The position numbers and the translations under genes are program-made. Under the pieces are notes generated by a model. That model made no database searches. It saw only the letters and a list, made by a program, of their open reading frames with translations, and was not told the origin of the DNA. Below, one piece after another: positions 53,795-64,000 of a stretch of DNA of 64,000 bases (position 1 is its first letter; each line of letters opens with the position of its first letter). Source of the stretch: Orobanche coerulescens (taxonomy: Eukaryota; Streptophyta; Magnoliopsida; Lamiales; Orobanchaceae); assembly GCA_033398695.1 (NCBI GenBank), contig CM065804.1:37339501-37403500 (forward strand), in the 5' to 3' direction.

Positions 53795-55866
53795 TGTAAC
53801 ACCCCCAAGACGTTCAGGGCATATTACAGCGCCGTGGACTCCACACTATGGAATCCACCAGGCTAACGTACCAACAAGACATTTGACAACGACAAACAAT
53901 CATCAATAATACGACAATTCAAATAAGATTACAATCCGACAATAAAATCCGACATCAATCCATTTCCCAAAACTGGAACACAACATTAACAATTTTGAAA
54001 TAAGAAGTACTCGAGTACTTAAACCAATTTTATAACACAAAGGTCCCAAAACAAGACATCAAAAGTAATAGACCGAACTGAACACCAACAAATGACAACT
54101 GATCAGTATCACGCTTGCCCATCATCCTCATACGGCTCAAGTGCTCATTTGTCCCCACGATCGATACCTGAAATACAAAAAGTATTTCCCCCATTTAAGG
54201 GGTTAGCGACAACTGCTAGTGCAAGTACAATCCATTTGAACTACATTCTAATCAGATGAATATATGCGCCAAAAGTCATTTTAGAAATATTTTATATTTC
54301 GGAATATTTACAATGTATAATCACAAAACACATTATCTCCAACAAATCACAATTCAAAGTTAACCGTTGGTACGAGACTCACGGCCACCGTACCCCGCAG
54401 AGCCCCGTCGGACATCCCTGGGTGACTAACCACAGTTCACGATACGCACACTCACGGTAATACGTATCCCTAGAGGCCCCGTCGGACCGTCCCTAGGTGA
54501 ACATACACATAACCATACACAACCACCACGATACAGCCATAATTCAAATACTAGAACATGTAAACAAATGTAAAGTACTTGCCTTTGAGACATTCTTGAA
54601 GAAACGGAAGTGAAACACAACTACGAACGGGCCGGGTGGAAAACGACGGTTCCTAAACGAAGGATCAACATAGTTCAGTCCCAACCGACAATAATAACCG
54701 ATCGGAATACACCCATAATCCCCGATTACAATTCATGACGAAAACGTTCAATCGATACGGGCGAGGGTTTACGTAAAATCTCCCCGTATCAATAGTTCGC
54801 GGATTAAAATAGAGAAAAACGGATTGGGAATCACCCAATAACAATAATCAGTGAGGAATATCACAACGTACTAGAATAATTCGAGTCCAATTAGCAAAAC
54901 CCGGAAAAACCCCCAAATTTGACGAGTTAGGGTTCTAGACGAAAATACCTTGAATTCGGACGATGGATGATGATTATGCTGATGACAATATGTTAACACG
55001 ACTCTACGGTGATGGAATTTGAAGAGAACTCCGATCAGTACCGGTGGAAATCGCCTCTGAGGTCGCACGTCGAAGAAACGAAGAGAAAAGAATAAAACTG
55101 ATGTTCTGAAACTGCCCGCTGACTTATATAATCTGTGAAGTTAGCGCACGCTAACTGCCATATATAGCGCGCGCTAACGTGGCCGTGACAGGTCCAGTGG
55201 CTACTGCCACCATTCGTTAGCGTATGCCAACAATAGGGGGTTAGCGTACGCTAAATGCTTATCGGTAGCGCATGCAAGGTAACAGGAGTAGCGTACGCTA
55301 CCTACACAAGCTTGATCGGGCTGATGTCACATCGCCAGCTCAAGATCGGGCGATGTCACATCGGCAGAAGTCATTGTCGAGGGTACAATACACGAAATGC
55401 ATGACGAGACCAGAATCCAGGAACATGAACGCGAAGCATACAAGACGACGGAGCTAAGCGCTGAAAGAAAAATACAATTCCGACCACCGAAGGGTCCGTA
55501 ATGTGACAACGAAAACGAGATTTCCCTAAACTATTAGGAAATTACAAAAATGGCCCAAATGACCGAAAATCACGAAACAACGTTGGATTTACAAACCGGA
55601 AGTCTCAACACGACCAACTCAATCATACGAACTTGTACAAACCAAGAAACAACGAAAACGAACGAGTTTTACAAGAATCGAACGTTCATACCGCAAAACA
55701 TGTCACAGAATGAAATTACGTGAAAACATCATCAAAACTCGTCCAAATGGAAAAACTCCAAGAACAAAGTCGATTCGAAATGTCGAAACGGTTACAAGCG
55801 AGTCGATAAAAATAGACATACACTAAAAATGGAAACTGCTAAAAATGGAAAATTACGGATATTACA
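53795..55866 (-). repeat. Gyp4 LTR 1
   Basis: TGTAACACCCCCAAGACGTTC to ATTACGGATATTACA, 2.07 kb. TATA box (minus TATATAA) at 55124-55130; palindromes at 55142-55300. A duplicated GATCGGG...GATGTCACATCG unit at 55314-55367 is single in LTR 2. Confidence 0.95.
55142..55300 (-). repeat. TAGCGYRCGCTA palindrome cluster, Gyp4 LTR 1
   Basis: Six units: TAGCGCACGCTA, TAGCGCGCGCTA, TAGCGTATGCCA, TAGCGTACGCTA, TAGCGCATGCAA, TAGCGTACGCTA (plus strand). On the plus strand 55192-55205 reads GTCCAGTGGCTACT, the complement of 14 bases of the Gyp2/Cop3 hairpin. The cluster is upstream of the TATA box on the element strand. Confidence 0.92.
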
Positions 55867-55882
55867 TTCTCCCCCTCTAAAA
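55867..55882 (-). promoter_or_regulatory. Gyp4a polypurine tract
   Basis: TTCTCCCCCTCTAAAA on the plus strand beside the LTR, then TTTCGTCCCGAAACTT, the short hairpin also next to the Gyp1 and Gyp2 LTRs. Confidence 0.85.
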
Positions 55883-55899
55883 TAAAGTTTCGTCCCGAA

Positions 55900-57113
55900 A
55901 CTTAAGAATCAAAAAGCTCGGGGTGTCTCGAACGCATATCCCCCTATAGCTCCCACGTCGCTTCTTCTACTCCGTGCCTCGACCATTGCACCTTAACCAA
56001 AGGAATGGTTTTGTGCCTTAACTGTTTGTCTCGACGCTCCAAAATCTTGACGGGCCTCTCTCCAAACGTAACATCCTCCTCGATCTCCACGTCCCCAAAG
56101 TCAATAATGTGGGACGGGTCCGGAACGTACTTCCTCAACTGGGAAACGGGAAATACGCTATGCACATGACTCAGCGACGGAGGTAAAGCCAAACGGTATG
56201 CCAACTCACCGACTCTCTCCAATACCTCGAAAGGTCCAATATATCTCGGGCTGAGTTTCCCCTTCTTCCCAAAATGGAAAACTCCTTTCGTCGGAGACAC
56301 TCTCAACAGAACATGATCTCCCACCTCAAACTCCAAAGGTCTACGCCTAACATCCGCATAAGACTTTTGTCGACTCTGAGCAGCCAACATTCTCTTCCTA
56401 ATCAATTCAACTTTCTCCCTCGTCTCCAACACAAGGTCCGGCTCGGTGCCAACCAAATCAGACGGCTCATCCCAACATATTGGTGATCGACAACGTCGGC
56501 CATAAAGTGCCTCATACGGTGCCATCTTAATCGATGTGTGCCAGCTATTATTATAAGTAAACTCAATTAAGGCCAAATGCTCCTCCCAGTTACTACTCCA
56601 GTCTAACGCACACGCGCGCAACAAATCCTCGAATGTCTGAATGGTACGTTCGGACTGCCCATCGGTCTGGGGATGGAACGAAGTGCTCAAACATAACTGT
56701 GTCCCCAATGCCTTATGTACCGCCTGCCAAAAGTGCGATACAAACCGGCCATCTCTATCTGAAATAATGGTCATCGGCGTACCACGAAGCCTCACTATCT
56801 GTGCAATAAAAATACGAGCCAACTTTTCTGGACCCCAAGTATCCTTGATGCCCAGAAAATGTGCCAACTTAGTCAGTCGGTCTACAATCACCCACACCAT
56901 ATTCACACCAGTCTTCGTCCTCAGCAAACCCGTGACAAAATCCATAGAGATATCCTCCCACTTCCACTCCGGGACGGGAAGTGGTTTCAATAATCCGGCT
57001 GGCCGCTGATGCTCAATCTTGACTTGCTGACAAGTCAAGCACTTAGCCACAAACTGAACTACCTCCTTCCTCATATCGTTCCACCAGAAATTTTTCCTCA
57101 GATCTTTATACAT
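55900..57113 (-). pseudogene. Gyp4a integrase with chromodomain (one stop near the end)
   Basis: A 389-residue open frame (55944-57113): zinc-binding part ([30 protein letters not shown]), core DDE (DISMDFVTG, ISDRDGRFVSHFW, PQTDGQSERTIQTFED), LIEFTYNNSWHTSIKMAPYEALYG, LSPRYIGPFEVLERVGELAYRLALPP and VFPVSQLRKYVPDPSHI, then the chromodomain IPLVKVQWSRHGVEEATWEL. A GAG-to-TAG change at 55941-55943 removes the last 14 residues (GDMRSRHPELFDS), which are intact in Gyp4b. This is the best-preserved integrase in the window. Confidence 0.95.
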
Positions 57114-58300
57114 TTTACTCGAGCCCGGATGGACTGAGTAAGGTGACGCATGAGCCTCTCACATGATACTCTGTCTCAATTCTGAGTCATTCGGAACGCA
57201 CAACCGACCTCGGAATCTCAACACTCCGTCTTCATGAATAAAGAATCCCGGGGCTTTCCCCTTCCCTACACTCTCTCGAAGCTGAATAAACATCGGGTCC
57301 TCCAACTGTCCCGATTTAATGTCCTCGACCAGAGATGAAGAAATCTCAAGAGTACGCAACTGCCTGGAACTCTCTGGAAGTACAATCTCAATGCTCAACC
57401 TCATAAACTCTCGCTGAAGTCCCGACTGGGCCGTAAGCAACTCAAGCGCCCGAAGCGATACCGATTTCCGACTCAAGGCATCTGCTACCACATTAGCCTT
57501 GCCCGGATGATAAAGGATCTCGAGATCGTAATCCATAATCAATTCCAACCACCTCCTCTGCCTCATATTAAGCTCTTTCTGGGTGAAAATCTACTTTAGG
57601 CTCTTTTGATCGGTGAAAATCTGACACGAGGAGCCATACAAGTAATGACGCCAAATCTTCAACGCAAAAACAACTGCGGCCAACTCAAGATCGTGCGTAG
57701 GGTAATTCAATTCATACGGTTTCAACTGACGGGAAGCATAGGCAATCATCCTCCCGTGCTGCATAAGTACGCATCCGAGCCCTTGGCCCGAAGCATCACT
57801 ATAAACGGAGAAACCATCATTACCACTCGGTAAAGCCAAAACGGGAGCGGTCGTCAACCGCTTCTTCAACTCCTCAAAACTATTCTGCCTCTCATCGGTC
57901 CACACAAACTTCTCTAACTTCTGTAACAACTGAGTCAGCGGTCGAGCGAGTTTAGAGAATCCCTCGACGAATCTACGGTAATATCCGGCTAATCCCAGAA
58001 AACTGCAGACCTCCTTCACGTTCTTGGGCGGCGCCCAATCCAACACTGCCTCTACCTTATGTGGGTCCACACGAAAACCCTCGGCCGAGATCACATGACC
58101 GAGAAACATAACCTCCCGCAACCAAAACTCACACTTTGAGAACTTCGCAAAAAGATGCTGAGTTCTCAAAATGTCTAACACGATATGCAAATGACGGGCG
58201 TGCTCCACCTCGCTCCTCGAGTAAATCAGGATATCGTCGATAAAAACGACTACACACTTATCGAGGTACTCGATAAAGACTTTGTTCATAAGCTGCCTGA
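57114..58300 (-). pseudogene. Gyp4a RNase H and back half of RT
   Basis: 57591-58331 holds FMQL-type RT sequence (here [28 protein letters not shown], catalytic FIDD intact), [33 protein letters not shown] and RNase H ([50 protein letters not shown]). A Tyr-to-stop change (57590) precedes 57159-57566 ([16 protein letters not shown] to the zinc-binding start). A TGA near 57158 replaces the CGA of Gyp4b. The first eleven residues of the open frame at 58331 come from LTR and primer-site sequence, not RT. Confidence 0.94.
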
Positions 58301-58301
58301 A

Positions 58302-58312
58302 CTCTGATACCA
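58302..58312 (-). promoter_or_regulatory. Gyp4a primer-binding site, fused to RT
   Basis: TGGTATCAGAG on the minus strand, five bases inside LTR 2. RT coding sequence (TTC-ATG/AGG-CAGCTTATG) follows at once, with no leader, gag or protease. Confidence 0.92.
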
Positions 58313-58317
58313 TATTC

Positions 58318-60359
58318 TGTAACACCCCCAAGACGTTCAGGGCATATTACAGCGCCGTGGACTCCACACTATGGAATCCACCAGGCTAACGTACCAACAA
58401 GACATTTGACACGGACAAACAATCATCAATAATACGACAATTCAAATAAGATTACAATCCGACAATAAAATCCGAAATCAATCCATTTCCCAAAACAGGA
58501 ACACAACATTAACAATTTTGAAATAAGAAGTACTCGAGTACTTAAACCAATTTTATAACACAAAGGTCCCAAAACAAGACATCAAAAGTAATAGACCGAA
58601 CTGAACACCAACAAATGACCACTGATCAGTATCACGCTTGCCCATCATCCTCATACGGCTCAAGTGTTCGTTTGTCCCCACAATCGATACCTGAAATACA
58701 AAAATTATTTCCCCCATTTAAGGGGTTAGCGACAACTGCTAGTGCAAGTACAATCCATTTGAACTACATTCTAATCAGATGAATATATGCGCCAAAAGTC
58801 ATTTTAGAAATATTTTATATTCCGGAATATTTACAATGTATAATCACAAAACACATTATCTCCAACAAATCACAATTCAAAGTTAACCGTTGGTACGAGA
58901 CTCACGGCCACCGTACCCCGCAGAGCCCCGTCGGACATCCCTGGGTAGCTAACCACAGTTCACGATACGCACACTCACGGCAATACGTATCCCTAGAGGC
59001 CCCGTCAGACCGTCCCTAGGTGAACATACACATAACCATCCACAACAACAACGATACAGCCATAATTCAAATACTAGAACATGTAAACAAATGTAAAGTA
59101 CTTGCCTTTGAGACATTCTTGAAGAAACGGAAGTGAAACACAACTACGAACGGTCCGGGTGGAAAACGATGGTTCCTAAACGAAGGATCAACATAGTCCA
59201 GTCCCAACGGACAATAATAACCGATCGGAATACACGCATAATCTCTAATTACAATTCATGACGAAAACGTTCAATCGATACGGGCGAGGGTTTACGTAAA
59301 ATCTCCCCGTATCAACAATTCGCGGATTAAAATAGAGAAAAACGGATTGGGAATCACCCAATAACAATAATCAGTGAGGAATATCACAACGTACTAGAAT
59401 AATTCGAGTCCAATTAGCAAAACCCGGAAAAAACCCCAAATTTGACGAGTTAGGGTTCTAGACGAAAATACCTTGAATTCGGACGATGGATAATGATTAT
59501 GCTGATGACAATATGTTAACACGACTCTACGGTGATGGAATTTGAAGAGAACTCCGATCAGTACCGGTGGAAATCGCCTCTGAGGTCGCACGTCGAAGAA
59601 ACGAAGGGAAAAGAATAAAAGTGATGTTCTGAAACTGCCCGCTGACTTATATAATCTGTGAAGTTAGCGCACGCTAACTGCCATATATAGCGCGCGCTAA
59701 CGTGGCCATGACAGGTCCAGTGGCTACTGCCACCATTCGTTAGCGTATGCTAACAATAGGGGGTTAGCGTACGCTAAATGCTTATCGGTAGCGCACGCAA
59801 GGTAACAGGAGTAGCGTACGCTACCTACAGCCAGTCAAGATCTGCTGATGTCACATCGCCAGAAGTTTGCCGAGGGTACAATACACGAAATGCATGACGA
59901 GACCAGAATCCAGGAACATGAACGCGAAGCATACAAGACGAAGGAGCTAAGCTCTGAAAGAAAAATACAATTCCGACCACCGAAGGGTCCGTAATGCGAC
60001 AACGAAAACGAGATTTCCCTAAACTATTAGGAAATTACAAAAATGGCCCAAATGACTGAAAATCACGAAACGACGTTGGATTTACAAACCGAAAGTCTCA
60101 ACACGACCAACTCAATCATACGAACTTGTACAAACCAAGAAACAACGAAAACAAACGAGTTTTACAAGAATCGAACGTTCATACCGCAAAACATGTCACA
60201 GAATGAAATTACGTGAAAACATCATCAAAACTCGTCCAAATGGAAAAACTACAAGAACAAAGTAGATTCGAAATGTCGAAACGGTTACAAGCGAGTCGAT
60301 AAAAATAGACATACACTAAAAATGGAAACTGCTAAAAATGGAAAATTACGGATATTACA
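58318..60359 (-). repeat. Gyp4 LTR 2
   Basis: The same termini as LTR 1, 2.04 kb. TATA box at 59647-59653; palindromes at 59665-59823. It serves as the 5' LTR of copy a and the 3' LTR of copy b, as expected for a tandem array. Confidence 0.95.
59665..59823 (-). repeat. TAGCGYRCGCTA palindrome cluster, Gyp4 LTR 2
   Basis: The same six units as in LTR 1. The third is better preserved here (TAGCGTATGCTA), and the fifth reads TAGCGCACGCAA. Confidence 0.92.
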
Positions 60360-61483
60360 TTCTCCCCCTCTAAAATAAAGTTTCGTCCCGAAACTTAAGA
60401 ATCAAAAAGCTCGGGGTGTCTCGAACGCATATCCCCCTCTAGCTCCCACGTCGCTTCTTCTACTCCATGCCTCGACCATTGCACCTTAACCAAAGGAATG
60501 GTTTTGTGCCTTAACTGTTTGTCTCGACGCTCCAAAATCTTGATGTGCCTCTCTCCAAACGTAACATCCTCCTCGGTCTCCACGTCCCCAAAGTCAATAA
60601 TGTGGGACGGGTCCGGAACGTACTTCCTCAACTGGGAAACGGGAAATACGCTATGCACATGACTCAGCGACGGAGGTAAAGCCAAACGGTATGCCAACTC
60701 ACCGACTCTCTCCAATACCTCGAAAGGTCCAATTTATCTCGGGCTGAATTTCCCCTTCTTCCCAAAATGGAAAACTCCTTTCGTTGGAGACACTCTCAAC
60801 AGAACATGATCTCCCACCTCAAACTCCAAAGGTCTACGCCTAACATCCGCATAAGACTTTTGTCGACTCTGAGCAGCCAACATTCTCTTCCTAATCAATT
60901 CAACTTTCTCCCTCGTCTCCAACACAAGGTCCGGCTCGGTGCCAACCAAATCAGATGGCTCATCCCAACATATCGGTGATCGACAACGTCGGCCATAAAG
61001 TGCCTCATACGGTGCCATCTTAATCGATGTGTGCCAGCTATTATTATAAGTAAACTCAATTAAGGCCAAATGCTCCTCCCAGTTACTACTCCAGTCTAAC
61101 GCACACGCGCACAACAAATCCTCGAATGTCTGAATGGTACGTTCGGACTGCCCATCGGTCTGGGGATGGAACGAAGTGCTCAAACGTAACTGTGTCCCCA
61201 ATGCCTTATGTACCGCCTGCCAAAAGTGTGATACAAATCGGCCATCTCTATATGAAATAATGGTCCTCGGCGTACCACGAAGCCTCACTATCTGTGCAAT
61301 AAAAATACGAGCCAACTTTTCTGAACCCCAAGTATCCTTGATGCCCAGAAAATGTGCCAACTTAGTCAGTCGGTCTACAATCACCCACACCATATTCACA
61401 CCAGTCTTCGTCCTCAGCAAACCCGTGACAAAATACATAGAGATATCCTCCCACTTCCACTCCGGGAAGGGAAGTGGTTTCAA
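60360..61483 (-). pseudogene. Gyp4b integrase and chromodomain (two stops)
   Basis: 60395-60715 reads ERVGELAYRLALPPSL to the complete chromodomain end VQWSRHGVEEATWELEGDMRSRHPELFDS. A TAT-to-TAA stop at about 60733 separates it from 60734-61483, which contains the whole core with the DDE residues (DISMYF shows Asp to Tyr at the first position, a change from DISMDF in copy a; SYRDGRF shows the second Asp changed as well). So copy b has lost two catalytic Asp residues while copy a keeps them. The next stop is TTA to TAA at about 61484. Confidence 0.93.
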
Positions 61484-62620
61484 TTATCCGGCTGGCCGCT
61501 GATGCTCAATCTTGACTTGCTGACAAGTCAAGCACTTAGCCACAAACTGAACTACCTCCTTCCTCATATCGTTCCACCAGAAATTTTTCCTCAGATCTTT
61601 ATACATTTTACTCGAGCCCGGATGGACTGAGTAAGGTGACGCATGAGCCTCTCGCATGATACTCTGTCTCAATTCTGAGTCATTCGGAACGCACAACCGA
61701 CCTCGAAATCTCAACACTCCGTATTCATGAATAAAGAATCCCGGGGCTTTCCCCTTCCCTACACTCTCCCGAAGCTGAATAAACATCGGGTCCTCCAACT
61801 GTTCCGATTTAATAGCCTTGCCCGGATGATAAAGGATCTCGAGATCGTAATCCTTAATCAATTCCAACCACCTCCTCTGCCTCATATTAAGCTCTTTCTG
61901 GGTGAAAATGTACTTTAGGCTCTTGTGATCGGTGAAAATCTGACACGAGGAGCCATACAAGTAATGACGCCAAATCTTCAACGCAAAAACAACTGCGGCC
62001 AACTCAAGATCGTGCGTAGGGTAATTCAATTCATACGGTTTCAACTGACGGCAAGCATAGGCAATCGTCCTCCCGTGCTGCATAAGTACGCATCCGAGCC
62101 CTTGGCCCGAAGCATCACTATAAACGGAGAAACCATCATTACCACTCGGTAAAGCCAAAACGGGAGCGGTCGTCAACCGCTTCTTCAACTCCTCAAAACT
62201 ATTCTGCCTCTCATCGGTCCACACAAACTTCTCTGACTTCTATAACAACTGAGTCATCGGTCGAGTGAGTTTAGAGAATCCCTCGATGAATCTACGGTAA
62301 TATCCGGCTAATCCCAGAAAACTGCGGACCTCCTTTATGTTCTTGGGCGGCGCCCAATCCAACACTGCCTCTACCTTATGTGGGTCCACACGAACACCCT
62401 CGACCGAGATCACATGACCGAGAAACATAACCTCCCGCAACCAAAACTCACACTTTGAGAACTTCGCAAAAAGATGCTGAGTTCTCAAAATGTCTAACAC
62501 GATATGCAAATGACGGGCGTGCTCCTCCTCGCTCCTCGAGTAAATCAGGATATCGTCGATAAAAATGACAACACACTTATCGAGGTACTCGATAAAGACT
62601 TTGTTCATAAGCTGCATGAA
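61484..62620 (-). pseudogene. Gyp4b RNase H and back half of RT, with a further deletion
   Basis: 61484-62224 reads RNase H ([54 protein letters not shown]) to HPGKA, then jumps to [26 protein letters not shown]. About 60 residues present in copy a ([11 protein letters not shown] to SSLVEDIKS) are missing, in frame. 62240-62650 reads [28 protein letters not shown] to [16 protein letters not shown] intact. Confidence 0.93.
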
Positions 62621-62631
62621 CTCTGATACCA
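62621..62631 (-). promoter_or_regulatory. Gyp4b primer-binding site, fused to RT
   Basis: TGGTATCAGAG joined to TTCATGCAGCTTATG (FMQLM of RT). The same junction as copy a, with the ancestral-looking Met. Confidence 0.92.
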
Positions 62632-62636
62632 TATTC

Positions 62637-64000
62637 TGTAACACCCCCAAGACGTTCAGGGCATATTACAGCGCCGTGGACTCCACACTATGGAATCCAC
62701 CAGGCTAACGTACCAACAAGACATTGACAATGACAAACAATCATCAATAATACGACAATTCAAATAAGATTACAATCCGACAATAAAATCCGACATCAAT
62801 CCATTTCCCAAAACAGGAACACAACATTAACAATTTTGAAATAAGAAGTACTCGAGTACTTAAACCAATTTTATAACACAAAGGTCCCAAAACAAGACAT
62901 CAAAAGTAATGGACCGAACTGAACACCAACAAATGACCACTGATCTGTATCACACTTGCCCATCATCCTCATACGGCTCAAGTGCTCGTTTGTCCCCACG
63001 ATCGATACCTGAAATACAAAAATTATTTCTCCCATTTAAGGGGTTAGCGACAACTGCTAGTGCAAGTACAATCCATTTGAACTACATTCTAATCAGATGA
63101 ATATATGCGCCAAAAGTCATTTTAGAAATATTTTATATTCCGGAATATTTACAATGTATAATCACAAAACACATTATCTCCAACAAATCACAATTCAATG
63201 TTAACCGTTGGTACGAGACTCACGGCCACCGTACCCCGCAGAGCCCCGTCAGACATCCCTGGGTAGCTAACCACAGTTCACGATACGCACACTCACGGCA
63301 ATACGTATCCCTAGAGGCCCCGTCGGACCGTGCCTACGTGAACATACACATAACCATCCACAACAACCACGATACAGCCATAATTCAAATACTAGAACAT
63401 GTAAACAAATGTAAAGTACTTGCCTTTGAGACATTCTTGAAGAAACGGAAGTGAAACACAACTACGAACGGTCCGGGTGGAAAACGATGGTTCCTAAACG
63501 AAGGATCAACATAGTTCAGTCCCAACGGACAATAATAACCGATCGGAATACACCCATAATCTCCTATTACAATTCATGACGAAAACGTTCAATCGATACG
63601 GGCGAGGGTTTACGTAAATCTCCCCGTATCAACAATTCGCGGATTAAAATAGAGAAAAACGGATTGGGAATCACCCAATAACAATAATCAGTGAGGAATA
63701 TCACAATGTACTAGAATAATTCGAGTCCAATTAGCAAAACCCGGAAAAAACCCCAAATTTGACGAGTTAGGGTTCTAGACGAAAATACCTTGAATTCGGA
63801 CGATGGATGATGATTATGCTGATGACAATATGTTAACACGACTCTACGGTGATGGAATTTGAAGAGAAATCCGATCAGTACCGGTGGAAATCGCCTCTGA
63901 GGTCGCACGTCGAAGAAACGAAGAGAAAAGAATAAAACTGATGTTCTGAAACTGCCCGCTGACTTATATAATCCGTGAAGTTAGCGCACGCTAATTGCCA
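62637..64000 (-). repeat. Gyp4 LTR 3 (continues past the window)
   Basis: Starts TGTAACACCCCCAAGACGTTC and follows LTR 2 nearly base for base to the window end. TATA box at 63964-63970 and the first palindrome unit TAGCGCACGCTA at 63982-63993. Confidence 0.95.

Larger units (their letters stand above)
53795..64000 (-). mobile_element. Gyp4: tandem array of a deleted gypsy chromovirus (LTR-int-LTR-int-LTR)
   Basis: Three LTRs (53795-55866, 58318-60359, 62637 to beyond 64000) alternate with two internal regions (55867-58317 and 60360-62636). Each internal region has polypurine tract, chromodomain, integrase, RNase H and the back half of RT, then joins the primer site directly. Gag, protease and the front of RT are missing, with the same junction in both, so the deletion came before the duplication. 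The copies are very similar, so the array is young relative to its neighbours. It is inserted in the Cop5 third ORF; left flank GCTAC. Confidence 0.93.

Overview
This window is eukaryotic, from the repeat-rich part of a flowering-plant nuclear genome. The evidence is nested LTR retrotransposons of Ty1/copia and Ty3/gypsy type, initiator-tRNA-Met primer sites (TGGTATCAGAG), chromodomain integrases, and Sirevirus-like copia elements with extra 3' ORFs. The species cannot be told from sequence alone; a eudicot is likely but not proven. I found no host gene, tRNA, rRNA or CRISPR. Essentially every base is assignable to a retrotransposon.

Layout (names are mine). Cop1 (-), 1-7202: copia, 5' LTR on the right, 3' end off the window. 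Gyp1 (+), 7203-9343: tail of a chromodomain gypsy pol plus its 3' LTR. Cop2 (-), 9344-10631 and 14592-16565: decayed copia pol, split by Gyp2s (10632-14591), a solo gypsy LTR with an internal 1.45 kb tandem duplication and perfect GTTTC target duplications. Gyp2 (-), 16566-26252: a nearly complete chromovirus of the Gyp2s family whose 5' LTR is cut short. Gyp3 (-), 26253-27135, 36500-39447 and 49925-51423: an old gypsy split by Cop3 (+, 27136-36499, perfect TTTAG duplications) and by Cop4 (+, 39448-49924, duplications GCTGT/GTTGT); its 5' LTR is interrupted by Cop5 (-, 51424-53794). Cop5 is in turn interrupted by Gyp4 (-, 53795-64000), a tandem array LTR-internal-LTR-internal-LTR in which both internal regions lack gag, protease and the front of RT.

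No element looks autonomous. Frameshifts, stops (several of CGA-to-TGA type) and lost catalytic residues occur throughout. The best-preserved pieces are the Gyp4a integrase ORF, the Cop3 gag and the Gyp2 gag.

The most interesting signal is not a gene. A 12-bp inverted repeat, TAGCG-YR-CGCTA, is repeated many times just upstream of the TATA box in the LTRs of Gyp1, Gyp2/Gyp2s, Gyp4 and the unrelated copia element Cop3, usually in the same sense orientation (TAGCGCACGCTA). A second hairpin, AGTCCAGTAGCCACTGGACT, is also shared between the copia and gypsy LTRs. This looks like a promoter-proximal module shared across two retrotransposon superfamilies. A second point of interest is a 3' ORF conserved between Cop4 and Cop5, ending in a basic arginine/glycine tail, with no function I recognise.
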